Below are positions 26,015 to 34,971 of a stretch of DNA of 64,000 nt, piece after piece (the first letter of the stretch is position 1; each line of letters begins with the position of its first letter). The DNA lies in assembly GCF_011290685.1 (NCBI RefSeq), contig NZ_JAANYN010000011.1, positions 1 to 64,000 of the forward strand, in the 5' to 3' direction. The notes beneath the pieces are model-generated. The model was not told the DNA's origin. It saw nothing but the letters and a program-made list of their open reading frames with translations, and did not search any database. This DNA is from Cyclobacterium plantarum (GTDB taxonomy: Bacteria > Bacteroidota > Bacteroidia > Cytophagales > Cyclobacteriaceae). The position numbers and the translations under genes were made by a program.

Positions 26015-27949
26015 TCAATTGTAAATGGTATTGATCCGGATGGCATTCAGTATGGCCAGCAAGGCCACACCCACATCTGCAAAAACGGCTTCCCACATGC
26101 CTGCCAGACCTGCTGCACCCAGGCTTAATACCAGGAATTTAACCCCGAATGCCAGTGCAATGTTTTGCCAGACAATGCGACGAGTAGTTTTCCCTATGCG
26201 GATGGCCAGGGCCACTCTCGATGGTTGATCGGTTTGGATCACCACGTCTGCAGTTTCTATGGCCAGGTCGCTACCCATTCCTCCCATGGCAATGCCCAGA
26301 TCCGCTGCTGCAAGGGCCGGGGCATCATTGATTCCGTCTCCTACGAATGCAATTAGTTTACCCGGCTCTTGTTTCAACTTCTCCAGGATGACAAGCTTGT
26401 CTTCCGGTAAAAGTCCTCCAATGGCCTGCCTGGCTGACAGCGCCTCTCCTACAGCTTCGACCACCTCTCGCTTGTCCCCGGAAAGTATGATTAGTTCGTG
26501 TATCCCCATCTTTTTTAAGGCATCAAAAGCCGCTGCTGCATCTTCCTTGACCTGATCAGCCAGGACAAAATAACCGCATAAAACATCATTTACTGCACAA
26601 AAAATTAATGTCTCCTCAGCCCCATTTACCTGAGACAGCCCTTTGATGTTATGGCTTTCCATCAGAGGTTGATTGCCTACCAAAACTTGCTTACCCTGCA
26701 CCAATCCCAACAAACCTTTCCCTGCATACTCCTTTAAATCGGAAACGGGGTAAGGCTCTCCTTCCACATATTCTAACAGGGCCCTGGCTATGGGGTGATT
26801 GGACTTTGCTTCCAGGGAGGCAGCAAGAAGCTCCCAGTCTTTGTCCGCCCCCGCCATTTCTTCCATCTTGCTGACGGAGAAAACGCCCCTGGTCAGCGTA
26901 CCGGTTTTATCAAAAATAACCGTATTGACCTTGGTGATCAGATCCAGGTAATTGGAACCTTTAAACAAGATGCCCTTTCTGGAAGCCGCTCCAATGCCGC
27001 CAAAGTAGCCTAAAGGTATGGAAATCACCAGGGCACAAGGGCAGGAAATGACCAGAAATACCAAAGCCCGGTACAACCAATCTCTGAATTGATAGTCTGT
27101 CACAAAAAAATAGGGCAATACCACCAGGGCAAGGGCCAGATAAGTAACAATAGGGGTGTATATCCGGGCAAACTTGCGGATAAACTGTTCCGTTTTGGCT
27201 TTTTTGGACATGGCCTGCTGAACGGTACGGATAATTTTTGACAGGGAGCTGTCCTGAAAGGTACGGGATACCTGTATGGTCAGCAGATTTTCAAGATTGA
27301 CCATACCTGCCAAAACCTCTTCACCCGGCTGAATAATTGCCGGCATGCTTTCTCCTGATATGGCTGAAGTATTGAAACTTCCTGCGCGATGCAGCAGTGT
27401 CCCATCCAGAGGTACTCTTTCTCCAGCCTGTACTTCAAGGATCTCACCTATTTTTACATTTTCAGGTTTTACCCATAACCGCTCTCCTTCCCTTACAATT
27501 CTGGCCTGGTCTGGCCGGATATCCAAAAGTGCCTGAATATTCCCCTTTGCCTTACTTACAGCCTGGTGTTGAAGCAGTTCGCCGATAGTATAAAAAAGCA
27601 TGACCACTACAGCTTCAGGATACTCTCCAATGGCAAAGGCTCCTATGGTAGCAATTCCCATCAGAAAAAATTCAGTAAATACCTCTCCCTGCCGGATCAG
27701 CTCCCATCCTTTTTTCAACACCGGATAGCCAACCAGACCATAGGATAGCAGGTATACCGGCAGCCATAAACTGATGCCGGCAACATGTGTAGGTAAATGG
27801 TATTCCCCCAGTATGGCCAGCAGCAGGGAGGCCAGACTTAGTATACTGCTTCTCCACATAGACCATAAGCCGGACCATTTACCAGGTTCTTTTGGTTTTT
27901 TCGCTTGCGGTGATTCGCAGCATGATACAGCGGGGGAAGAAGCTTCCAT
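26015..27949 (-). CDS. Heavy-metal P1B-type ATPase (Zn/Cd/Pb exporter type)
   Basis: A 644-residue P-type ATPase of the inner membrane. Key motifs are intact: the transmembrane metal site SCPCALVISIPL, the phosphorylation loop DKTGTLTRG, the nucleotide-binding SNHPIARALLEY (HP motif), and the hinge GDGINDAPALAAADLGIAMG. The CPC-type site with these flanks fits P1B-2 (ZntA/CadA) exporters. The usual N-terminal HMA domain is absent; the short N-terminus has one Cys pair (VSCCES), possibly a minimal metal-capture site. It is followed closely by a PNPOx-like gene. No metal-responsive regulator is adjacent. Confidence 0.93.
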   Translation of the reverse strand: MEASSPAVSCCESPQAKKPKEPGKWSGLWSMWRSSILSLASLLLAILGEYHLPTHVAGISLWLPVYLLSYGLVGYPVLKKGWELIRQGEVFTEFFLMGIATIGAFAIGEYPEAVVVMLFYTIGELLQHQAVSKAKGNIQALLDIRPDQARIVREGERLWVKPENVKIGEILEVQAGERVPLDGTLLHRAGSFNTSAISGESMPAIIQPGEEVLAGMVNLENLLTIQVSRTFQDSSLSKIIRTVQQAMSKKAKTEQFIRKFARIYTPIVTYLALALVVLPYFFVTDYQFRDWLYRALVFLVISCPCALVISIPLGYFGGIGAASRKGILFKGSNYLDLITKVNTVIFDKTGTLTRGVFSVSKMEEMAGADKDWELLAASLEAKSNHPIARALLEYVEGEPYPVSDLKEYAGKGLLGLVQGKQVLVGNQPLMESHNIKGLSQVNGAEETLIFCAVNDVLCGYFVLADQVKEDAAAAFDALKKMGIHELIILSGDKREVVEAVGEALSARQAIGGLLPEDKLVILEKLKQEPGKLIAFVGDGINDAPALAAADLGIAMGGMGSDLAIETADVVIQTDQPSRVALAIRIGKTTRRIVWQNIALAFGVKFLVLSLGAAGLAGMWEAVFADVGVALLAILNAIRINTIYN

Positions 27950-28025
27950 TGTCTTTGGATTTTAGCGTTGGCCAAATGTACAATTAAAAACCATGCACAG
28001 AAATTGCAAAAAGAAAGGTGCAGAT

Positions 28026-28694
28026 TTATTTAATTTGAGGGGAATTGCTTTTTTTCCCTAACTTAACCTTCATTTGTTCGCAGGTACTTTCCGGATTGTT
28101 CCGGTAATAAACGTAAGTTCGCAAATCTACTTTTCCTAACCGAAAATGTTTTTTTGCCCAATCATAAAAGTCCGCATCGGCACCATAGCCGTCTATAAAC
28201 TTACGCTTCAGGAATACCTCCCTTTTCCCAAAGAGGGTAGCAAATAAAACACAATCATCTACATGGATCAGCCGTTCAGGATCGAGCCTGTCCGGTACAA
28301 AATAATCTCCGGGCTGATCAACTATGGTTTGGGTGGTGGAGGCGATTAAGTCGTAAACAGTCATTTGTTCCTTACAAGACTGCAGGTGTTGGGGAAGGTA
28401 TTCATCATCCGCATCAAGAACCGAAAGAAAGGTACCCTGGCTTAAAGCAACAGCCTTATTGATAGCGTTGGATTGTCCTTTGTTTTCCTGTCGGAAAAAG
28501 TGGATGCGGGATGCATGTTTTTTGCAAAATGCTTCCAGCTTTTTACCCGGATCATTAGTGGATCCATCATCCACCAGGATAATTTCAAAATCCTGTATGC
28601 TTTGGTTGAAAACAGAATTGATAGCCCTTTGGAGTTGCTGAAACGGCGTATTATAAGTAGCAATCAAAACAGAAATCTCCGGTATACTAGACAT
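28026..28694 (-). CDS. Family 2 glycosyltransferase
   Basis: A 222-residue GT-A fold glycosyltransferase. The opening ISVLIATYNTPFQQLQRAIN, the nucleotide-binding ILVDDGSTN and the metal-binding LDADDEY (DxD-type) are present in correct order. At 222 residues it is a near-minimal catalytic domain with no membrane helices. It stands alone between a P-type ATPase and a peroxiredoxin terminator, so the sugar and acceptor cannot be inferred. Confidence 0.9.
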   Translation of the reverse strand: MSSIPEISVLIATYNTPFQQLQRAINSVFNQSIQDFEIILVDDGSTNDPGKKLEAFCKKHASRIHFFRQENKGQSNAINKAVALSQGTFLSVLDADDEYLPQHLQSCKEQMTVYDLIASTTQTIVDQPGDYFVPDRLDPERLIHVDDCVLFATLFGKREVFLKRKFIDGYGADADFYDWAKKHFRLGKVDLRTYVYYRNNPESTCEQMKVKLGKKSNSPQIK

Positions 28695-28756
28695 ATCGCC
28701 TTAATTAACCTTCAATTTCAACAAAAAGTTGTAAAAATTATCCTTTTAAATGTGTA

Positions 28757-28789
28757 AAAACAAAAATAGCCCTGCCGGAAGGCAGGGCT
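28757..28789 (-). terminator. Rho-independent terminator of the peroxiredoxin gene
   Basis: On the minus strand a perfect 9-bp stem (AGCCCTGCC/GGCAGGGCT) with a TTCC loop is followed by ATTTTTGTTTTT. It lies 23 nt past the peroxiredoxin stop codon at 28813. Confidence 0.85.
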
Positions 28790-28812
28790 TCAGGTTATGG
28801 GTATCGGCTGGA

Positions 28813-29442
28813 TTAATTTTTAGACAAGTAAGAAGCGACTCCTTCTCTACTGGCAGTCATGGCTTCTTTTCCTTCTTCCCAGTTTGCGGGACAAACTTCT
28901 CCAAATTTTTCCACATGTCTCAAAGCATCGATCAGCCTGAGCATTTCATCGATGTTTCTTCCCAGGGGCAGGTCATTTACGGTTTCATGTCTGATGGTTC
29001 CTTCCTTGTCGATAAGGAATGTGGCCCTGTAAGCCACAGGAAGACCTTCATAAGTCAGTTCTCCCTCTTCGTTGTAGTTCCAGTCTCCCGCCAATACACC
29101 AAAATTATGGGCAATGGTTTTTACCGGATCAGCTACGATAGGATAGGTTACTCCCTGGATTCCACCTTCTTCCTTTGGCGTGTTTAACCATGCCAGATGA
29201 GACTCTTCGGTATCACAGGAAGCTCCAACTACAGCCACACCTCTTTTTTCAAATGCTTCGAGTTTTTCCTGGAAAGCCAGAATTTCAGTGGGACATACGA
29301 ATGTAAAATCCTTTGGATAGAAAAAGAAAACAACATCTTTATTTCCGATGTACTGCTCCAGAGAAAAGTTCTCAACAATTTCCTCTCCATCCACTACAGC
29401 AGGGGCGTTAAATAAAGGTGCTTTTTTTCCAACTAATGACAT
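28813..29442 (-). CDS. 2-Cys peroxiredoxin
   Basis: A 209-residue AhpC/TSA-family thiol peroxidase that reduces H2O2 and organic peroxides. The peroxidatic Cys lies in DFTFVCPTEI (about residue 50) and the resolving Cys in EVCPANW (about residue 170). The GGxG-type insertion (EEGGIQGVTYPI) and the C-terminal helix mark a typical 2-Cys enzyme of the Prx1/AhpC group. Monocistronic, with its own terminator and a long AT-rich upstream region that holds a perfect inverted repeat. No ahpF or thioredoxin reductase gene is nearby. Confidence 0.95.
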   Translation of the reverse strand: MSLVGKKAPLFNAPAVVDGEEIVENFSLEQYIGNKDVVFFFYPKDFTFVCPTEILAFQEKLEAFEKRGVAVVGASCDTEESHLAWLNTPKEEGGIQGVTYPIVADPVKTIAHNFGVLAGDWNYNEEGELTYEGLPVAYRATFLIDKEGTIRHETVNDLPLGRNIDEMLRLIDALRHVEKFGEVCPANWEEGKEAMTASREGVASYLSKN

Positions 29443-29571
29443 AAAATAGATTTTAATTGTTTACAGATAATTTAACGATTGATCTTAGAAAATTATATTG
29501 TTTTTTTCCTAATTTCCAACGATACTTCTTCAACTTCAAAACCGCTGATTTGGTTCTCTGTTATCAGAATA

Positions 29572-29589
29572 TTTGTAATTTTTTACAAA
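29572..29589. promoter_or_regulatory. Perfect palindrome between divergent peroxiredoxin and phosphatase genes
   Basis: TTTGTAA (29572-29578), TTTT, TTACAAA (29583-29589): an exact 7-bp inverted repeat 130 bp upstream of the peroxiredoxin start and 124 bp upstream of the phosphatase start. Spacing and symmetry suit a dimeric regulator. Being AT-rich, chance occurrence is possible. Confidence 0.35.
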
Positions 29590-29712
29590 CCGCAAAAATA
29601 CGGAATATTTAAAGAGATTCATATGGATACTGCTTTCATTTTTTTAAATTAACATTTTGATAACCATGGCTGTCTGAAAAAACATCATTAAAAGGGGATT
29701 ACCGGAATTTAT

Positions 29713-30204
29713 ATGATTAAGGTTTTATTTATTTGTTTGGGAAACATTTGCCGTTCGCCTTTGGCGGAGGCTTTATTCAATCATAAAATTTCCCAAAAGG
29801 ACTATAAAGACCTGATTACAGCAGACAGCTGTGGCACTTCGGATTACCATATTGGGGAGCTGGCCGATGAAAGGGCACTGGCTTGTGCCGGGAACAACGG
29901 CATTGAAATCCACCACAGGGGAAGACAGCTGCACCGCACGGATTTCAGGGATTTTGATTACCTGGTGGCCATGGATTATTCCAATTTGGAAAACATCAAA
30001 AAACTATCTCATGAGGTTCAGCTTCCTGTAAAAAATCTCCATTTGGTTCGGGAATTCCAGCAAAATGCCGAATTTCCGGAGGTGCCGGATCCTTATTACG
30101 GTGGAGAGGATGGTTTCCAAAAGGTGTATGATATCCTGGATGAATCTTTGGACGGTTTTATCCGGGAACTTGAACAGAAACACAAGCTAAATGGATTCTC
30201 CTGA
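29713..30204 (+). CDS. Low-molecular-weight protein tyrosine phosphatase
   Basis: A 163-residue LMW-PTP. The P-loop CLGNICRSP (Cys at 8, Arg at 14) fits CX5R(S/T), and the general-acid loop VPDPYYGGEDGF (about 125-136) carries the catalytic Asp. These enzymes dephosphorylate tyrosine-phosphorylated or arginine-phosphorylated proteins. The last 14 nt overlap the start of the kinase-like gene that follows, so the two are translationally linked, a pairing that hints at a common small-molecule or protein-repair substrate. Confidence 0.94.
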   Translation: MIKVLFICLGNICRSPLAEALFNHKISQKDYKDLITADSCGTSDYHIGELADERALACAGNNGIEIHHRGRQLHRTDFRDFDYLVAMDYSNLENIKKLSHEVQLPVKNLHLVREFQQNAEFPEVPDPYYGGEDGFQKVYDILDESLDGFIRELEQKHKLNGFS

Positions 30205-31066
30205 TGAACTGTTTGACCATATTTGCCTGACTGTTTTCGGAGGAGCTAACAGCATCCTGAACTATCGCCTGGTAGCGGCAGGTAGCATGAATCAGGCCAT
30301 TTACCTAAATACCGAAAAAGGAGCCTTTTTTTTGAAAAGCAACTTTGAGCAGGAAGCAGATATCTTTCCCAGAGAACGTGAAGGTTTGGACTTGCTTCGG
30401 GAAAATTGTAACCTGTATGTTCCCGATACAGTGGCAGTGGGGCAATTTGAAGACAGGCATTATTTGCTGATGCATTGGATAAGTAGTTCATTTCCCAAAC
30501 CGGATTACTCCAGCAGGCTGGGAGAAGGCCTGGCCGAGTTGCACATGTGCACCAGCAGGCAATTTGGCCTGGATAATGACAACTATATCGCCGTTCTTCC
30601 CCAAAAAAACACCTGGAAATCTTCCTGGACATCGTTTTTTATTGAAAACAGGCTGGAACCCCAACTGCAGTTGGCCTTTTATAATGGACTGATAGATCAG
30701 GAGTTTCTTCAATATTTTCGATCCATTTATGATGTATTGCAAGACTTTTTCCCCTCAGAAAAACCGGCATTGCTTCACGGTGACTTCTGGACTGGAAATA
30801 TTATGGTAGATTCAAAAGGGCTGCCTGCCCTCATCGATCCTGCGGTTTATTTTGGAAACAGGGAAATGGATTTGGCTTTTTCGCGGCTGTTTGGGGGATC
30901 CACCAACGGTTTTTTTGAGGCCTATCAGCAGGTGTTTCCACTAGAACCCGGTTTTGAAGAACGGGTGCCTGTGTACAACCTGTATCCCCTATTGGTACAT
31001 CTCAACCTTTTTGGAAAAGCCTACCTGCCTGGCATACAAAAGACGCTAAAACGATTTGCAGGTTAA
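30191..31066 (+). CDS. Fructosamine-kinase-family protein
   Basis: A 291-residue APH-fold kinase of the fructosamine/ketosamine kinase family, which phosphorylates sugar adducts on amines so that they fall off (deglycation). Visible are the lysine-containing strand GAFFLKSN, the catalytic loop LLHGDFWTGNIM (about 194-205; HGD...N) and the metal-binding DPAVYFGNREMDLAF. It overlaps the LMW-PTP gene by 14 nt and converges with the aspartate kinase gene, overlapping it by 4 nt. Pairing of an LMW-PTP with this kinase is seen in other bacteria and is thought to complete deglycation, but that is inference here. Confidence 0.9.
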   Translation: MDSPDELFDHICLTVFGGANSILNYRLVAAGSMNQAIYLNTEKGAFFLKSNFEQEADIFPREREGLDLLRENCNLYVPDTVAVGQFEDRHYLLMHWISSSFPKPDYSSRLGEGLAELHMCTSRQFGLDNDNYIAVLPQKNTWKSSWTSFFIENRLEPQLQLAFYNGLIDQEFLQYFRSIYDVLQDFFPSEKPALLHGDFWTGNIMVDSKGLPALIDPAVYFGNREMDLAFSRLFGGSTNGFFEAYQQVFPLEPGFEERVPVYNLYPLLVHLNLFGKAYLPGIQKTLKRFAG

Positions 31067-32346
31067 GCTTCGGGAGATGATTCCTCATAAACCCATTGTA
31101 TCAATTCCGGTCCGTTTTGCTCCAGGTAAAGTTTTTCGGCCACTTGCCGGTAGTGGCTCCGCTCAGCGACAGTAGGGTTTTTCACGGTGATCATTTTCAG
31201 TCCGCTTTTGCTTTTTACCTTAAAAACCTCCCTAAAGGGCCTGGCCAATTGCTCTTCTGTGGAAGGCATATCATCGATAAGTACAGCGATGTGGGCAGCT
31301 GATGCCTGCACCAACTGTATGCGCCAATTCATTTTTTTGGCCACCTCATAAATCAATTCAAAATGGAAACCTCCGATCATGGACAGGTCCAGAATGCGCA
31401 GTTCGATCAGGGTGAGCTTGCTTTTAAAAATCGTAATTGGTATTCTGGGTGCCTGTCCAAAGGAACCAATGACTGTTCCTGCTGCATCCGGATTGAGGAA
31501 GGACTTGACATAAAGGGGAATGCCGTGCTTGGCAAGTGGCTTGATGGTTTTTGGATGAATTACCTTGGCCCCATAATAAGTCATTTCAGCCGCTTCTTCA
31601 AAGTCCAGGTATTCAAATTTGACGGCTTCCGGAAAAATATCAGGGTCACCGTTGAGTATACCAGCCACATCTTTCCAAATCGTGACCGAAGAAGCCCCCA
31701 GGCTTACACCCATGATGGCAGCCGTAAAATCCGAGCCTTCTCTGCCCAGCGTAGTGGTGTTTCCCAGCAAATCAGTGCCAATAAAGCCCTGTGTAACCAC
31801 GGGAAATTTTTCCAGTTTGGGAAACAATGCCCTCCTGCAATATTGCATGGTCAGGGCCCAGTCTACTTTGGCCATTTTGGTTTGTGAGTCCGTTCGGACC
31901 AGCTCACGGGCATCCTGCCAGAGGCAGGCACAACCCAACTCACACAGGTATTCCTGTATGATACGGGTTGATATCAGTTCTCCAAAACCGATCACCTGGT
32001 CATAAAAAAAATCCCCATCGGCTTTGAGGGACAGGTTTTCCAGCGTTCTCCGCAATTGGGCAAATTGATTGTCCACCCGTGCGAAAACACCGTGACCTGG
32101 GTGGAACAGCCCCCGGCAGATATCCTCATGATAATCCAGCAATTGAATCAGTTCTTTGTCAAAACTTTGCTGCTTTAAGGCCAGATCGATCAGGTGTTCC
32201 AGTCTGTCGGTGGTATCCCCGGCGGCAGAAACCACCATGACCAGGCCAGTGGTCCAGCGTTTTTTGACAAGGGCACCGATGTTTTTGATGGCGTTTGCGT
32301 CTTTAATGGAGGCACCTCCAAATTTATAAACCAGGGGTTGAATCAT
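31063..32346 (-). CDS. Aspartate kinase (monofunctional)
   Basis: A 427-residue amino-acid kinase. The N-terminal YKFGGASIKD (about 7-16), the GREGSDFTAA loop (about 202-211), and the ATP/substrate region WKDVAGILNGDPDIF are intact. The protein makes aspartyl phosphate for lysine, threonine, methionine and diaminopimelate synthesis. The C-terminal ~120 residues contain ACT-like segments (LTLIELRILDLSMIGGFHFE, AHIAVLIDDMPS) that usually bind the feedback amino acid. Length fits the lysine-type enzyme; no homoserine dehydrogenase is fused. Divergent from fbp. Confidence 0.93.
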   Translation of the reverse strand: MIQPLVYKFGGASIKDANAIKNIGALVKKRWTTGLVMVVSAAGDTTDRLEHLIDLALKQQSFDKELIQLLDYHEDICRGLFHPGHGVFARVDNQFAQLRRTLENLSLKADGDFFYDQVIGFGELISTRIIQEYLCELGCACLWQDARELVRTDSQTKMAKVDWALTMQYCRRALFPKLEKFPVVTQGFIGTDLLGNTTTLGREGSDFTAAIMGVSLGASSVTIWKDVAGILNGDPDIFPEAVKFEYLDFEEAAEMTYYGAKVIHPKTIKPLAKHGIPLYVKSFLNPDAAGTVIGSFGQAPRIPITIFKSKLTLIELRILDLSMIGGFHFELIYEVAKKMNWRIQLVQASAAHIAVLIDDMPSTEEQLARPFREVFKVKSKSGLKMITVKNPTVAERSHYRQVAEKLYLEQNGPELIQWVYEESSPEA

Positions 32347-32401
32347 GAAAAATGGTTAGAAAAAGCGAATAAATTGATGATAATGAATTATCTTCAAAGG
32401 T

Positions 32402-33418
32402 ATGAAGACACAGCCTTACAAACAAGACACCGGAAACCTTGCTTATAAAGTTGGGGTTACACTAGACAGATTTATTAAAAGCAAACAAGCCGATTTCCCT
32501 TACGCCACGGGTGAACTTTCGCAGATTTTAAGGGATATAGCCCTGGCATCAAAAATTGTTTCCAGGGAAATCAGCCGGGCCGGGCTTTCGGATGTAACCG
32601 GAGCGTTTGGACAGACCAATGTACAGGGAGAGGAGCAGCAAAAGCTGGATGTGGTAGCCAATGTCCGTTTTACCCGTGCCCTGACCAAGGGAGGGGAAGT
32701 CTGTGCGGTGGTGTCAGAGGAAGAAGACCTGGTCATTGACCTGCACAACAGCAAGGGAAAATATATAGTGGCTATAGATCCCCTGGATGGTTCTTCCAAT
32801 ATTGATGTCAATGTATCTATAGGTACCATTTTTTCCATTTACCGCCGGCAGACTCCTTCAGGTTCTCCCATTCAGGAAAAAGATGTTTTGCAGAAGGGAT
32901 CCGATCAAGTGGCTGCAGGGTATGTATTGTACGGTTCTTCTACCATGTTGGTGTATTCCACCGGAAAAGGTGCAAATGGCTTTACTTACGAGAGGTCCCT
33001 TGGAGAGTTTTTTCTTTCCCATCCGGAAATGCGCATGCCCGAAGATGGTGCCATCTACACCATCAACGAAGGGCTTACCCCTCATATTAACACCAATATC
33101 TTATCCTACCTGGAAGCCTGCAAAAGACAGGGTGCTTCTGCACGGTACATAGGCAGTCTGGTGGCTGATTTTCACAGAAATTTACTGAAAGGCGGCATTT
33201 ACCTGTACCCTGCCACAACTCAGGCAAAAGAAGGTAAAATCAGGCTGATGTATGAGGCCAATGCCCTGGCTTTTATTGCCGAACAGGTGGGGGGAGCGGC
33301 TTCCGATGGCAAGCAACGCATAATGGATATCGAACCCAAGAGCCTGCACCAACGTACCCCGCTTTTTATCGGATCAAAAAATATGGTTAAGGGACTGGAG
33401 GAAGCTTTGGGCGGCTAA
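32402..33418 (+). CDS. fbp: Class I fructose-1,6-bisphosphatase
   Basis: A 338-residue FBPase that removes the 1-phosphate from fructose 1,6-bisphosphate in gluconeogenesis. The metal site is clear: SEEEDLV (Glu ligands) and [20 protein letters not shown] (about 120-139), the class I signature. [20 protein letters not shown] and [21 protein letters not shown] complete the substrate site. The length is normal. It is the only gluconeogenic gene in the window. Divergent from the aspartate kinase by 55 nt. Confidence 0.96.
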   Translation: MKTQPYKQDTGNLAYKVGVTLDRFIKSKQADFPYATGELSQILRDIALASKIVSREISRAGLSDVTGAFGQTNVQGEEQQKLDVVANVRFTRALTKGGEVCAVVSEEEDLVIDLHNSKGKYIVAIDPLDGSSNIDVNVSIGTIFSIYRRQTPSGSPIQEKDVLQKGSDQVAAGYVLYGSSTMLVYSTGKGANGFTYERSLGEFFLSHPEMRMPEDGAIYTINEGLTPHINTNILSYLEACKRQGASARYIGSLVADFHRNLLKGGIYLYPATTQAKEGKIRLMYEANALAFIAEQVGGAASDGKQRIMDIEPKSLHQRTPLFIGSKNMVKGLEEALGG

Positions 33419-33424
33419 CTGCAA

Positions 33425-33748
33425 TCAGACAGAGCGGTATTTATTGCGGTAATATATTTTTAATAATTGTCTGTCAACTATGGCTGTGGAAAGCAGAAGG
33501 CTTACTTCTTCAGGAGGACTTTCGGTAAGGATTTCCTGGAGTTTTTGCTCTCCCAGATCCAGGCGGTAGCACAGTTGTAGCAGTTTTTCAAAATCTCTGT
33601 TGAGCATTTGACTCACATGCGGTACTATGGCCATTATCAGACTTTGACGGTCAGTGACCCGGGGAAGAGCGGGCAATTGCAGCAGCTCTTCCAGGTCTGC
33701 TGCTCCTGATTGTATATCGGTTATATCCTTATTTTCCGGATCAATCAC
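33425..33748 (-). CDS. Small conserved-looking protein, unknown function
   Basis: A 107-residue acidic, helical protein with no signal peptide. The middle (LIMAIVPHVSQMLNRDFEKLLQLCYRLDLGEQKLQEIL) forms two amphipathic helices. It starts within the last 4 nt of the DUF5606 gene (ATGA overlap), the tight coupling expected of partners. The pattern fits the small helical proteins that follow DUF5606 in Bacteroidota, but I cannot name a family. Confidence 0.7.
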   Translation of the reverse strand: MIDPENKDITDIQSGAADLEELLQLPALPRVTDRQSLIMAIVPHVSQMLNRDFEKLLQLCYRLDLGEQKLQEILTESPPEEVSLLLSTAIVDRQLLKIYYRNKYRSV

Positions 33749-34191
33749 GATTTGTCCTTTTCCGATTCATCATCTTTCGCCTCATCTCCCTCTGGCTTCT
33801 CCTCCAATACCTCGGGACATTCTTTGCGAAGGATATGGTACCAGCTGATCAATTTTTTTACATCAGAGGCGTAAACGCGGTCTGCATCGAATTCCGGAAG
33901 GATATGCTTCATAAAAGCCTGGTATTCATCTTTGTCTGCTCCTTCCAGTCCGGTATCCCCTTCAAATTCCTTTTCTATTTTGATCAGCACTTCCTTCAGA
34001 GAGGTGGCACCTTCCTCGGTAAGGGTGTAGATGGAGATTTCACTCAGCAAGGAAACCCTTTGGGCGGCCCCCACCACCATTTTGCCCTTTTTATCGTCAA
34101 GCGATTCCAAAATTACCCCGCTGCGGCTGGGCTTCAATATTTTATAAAGACCGGGTTTTCCGGAAACGGTAGCAATGTCTTTAAATTCCAT
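33745..34191 (-). CDS. DUF5606 protein
   Basis: A 148-residue cytoplasmic protein. Its N-terminal ~75 residues (MEFKDIATVSGKPGLYKILK...GKMVVGAAQRVSLLSEISIYT) are the DUF5606 signature: a small SH3-like barrel with a conserved SGKPGLYK. A helical middle and an acidic, lysine-rich tail (EEKPEGDEAKDDESEKDKS) follow. Restricted to Bacteroidota, function unknown. It is 58 nt behind engB and overlaps the next gene by 4 nt, so it may be transcribed with a ribosome-assembly GTPase. Confidence 0.88.
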   Translation of the reverse strand: MEFKDIATVSGKPGLYKILKPSRSGVILESLDDKKGKMVVGAAQRVSLLSEISIYTLTEEGATSLKEVLIKIEKEFEGDTGLEGADKDEYQAFMKHILPEFDADRVYASDVKKLISWYHILRKECPEVLEEKPEGDEAKDDESEKDKS

Positions 34192-34249
34192 GGTAACTTT
34201 TTGTTTTCAGGCTGCAAATATAAGGTTTCCCCAGGAATGGCCAAGCTGC

Positions 34250-34855
34250 CTAGCCAGCTTCATAATATTCGGTTACATTTTCTTCAATAAATTGGATCAA
34301 TTCCTCTCTGCCTTCAAAAGTAACGGCTGAAGTAACAAAAAACTCGGGCAATTCCACAAATAACCTTTCCATTTCATCCAAAAACTGATGGACATTTTCT
34401 GAAGTTCTGGAATGTGACTGCTTGTCTGCCTTGGTAAAAAGCAATACCACCGGGAGCTGTAGTTGCCCGCACCACTGAATAAAATCAAGGTCAATCTTTT
34501 GTGGACCGTGTCTGCTATCTATCAGGACGAATACCGCAGCAAGGTTTTCTCTTTCCGTAAGGTAAGCGCGGATCATTTTATCCCAGTCTGATTTCAGCTT
34601 TTTGTTTACCTTGGCAAAACCATATCCAGGAAGATCCACCATGTACCAACGCCCGTCAATATCAAAATGATTGATCAGTTGGGTCTTTCCAGGTTTTCCC
34701 GAAATTTTCGCCAGGTGCTTGTGATTGGTTAACATATTGATCAGCGAGCTTTTGCCCACATTTGACCGGCCGATAAAGGCAAATTCCGGCCTGTTTGCCG
34801 GAGGGCATTTTTTGTGGTCCGTATTACTGGTTAAAAAGCGTGCGTTTTTCAACAT
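34250..34855 (-). CDS. engB: Ribosome-biogenesis GTP-binding protein YihA/EngB
   Basis: A 201-residue GTPase needed for late 50S subunit assembly. All G motifs are visible: G1 GRSNVGKSSLI (about 28-38), G2 region SGKPGKTQLINHF, G3 DLPGYGFAKV, G4 TKAD and G5 TSA. The G2 region holds the family's KTQL. The length is standard. Divergent from menG by about 116 nt. Confidence 0.96.
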   Translation of the reverse strand: MLKNARFLTSNTDHKKCPPANRPEFAFIGRSNVGKSSLINMLTNHKHLAKISGKPGKTQLINHFDIDGRWYMVDLPGYGFAKVNKKLKSDWDKMIRAYLTERENLAAVFVLIDSRHGPQKIDLDFIQWCGQLQLPVVLLFTKADKQSHSRTSENVHQFLDEMERLFVELPEFFVTSAVTFEGREELIQFIEENVTEYYEAG

Positions 34856-34971
34856 GTCCTGTTTTTTTTACAAAGGTAAGCAATTTCCGCAAACAGCTGC
34901 CTGCCAATAAATCATTAACAATTTTCCTTTGCTCAGGTTTACTTAGTAATATTGTAGCGAAAATAATAACC

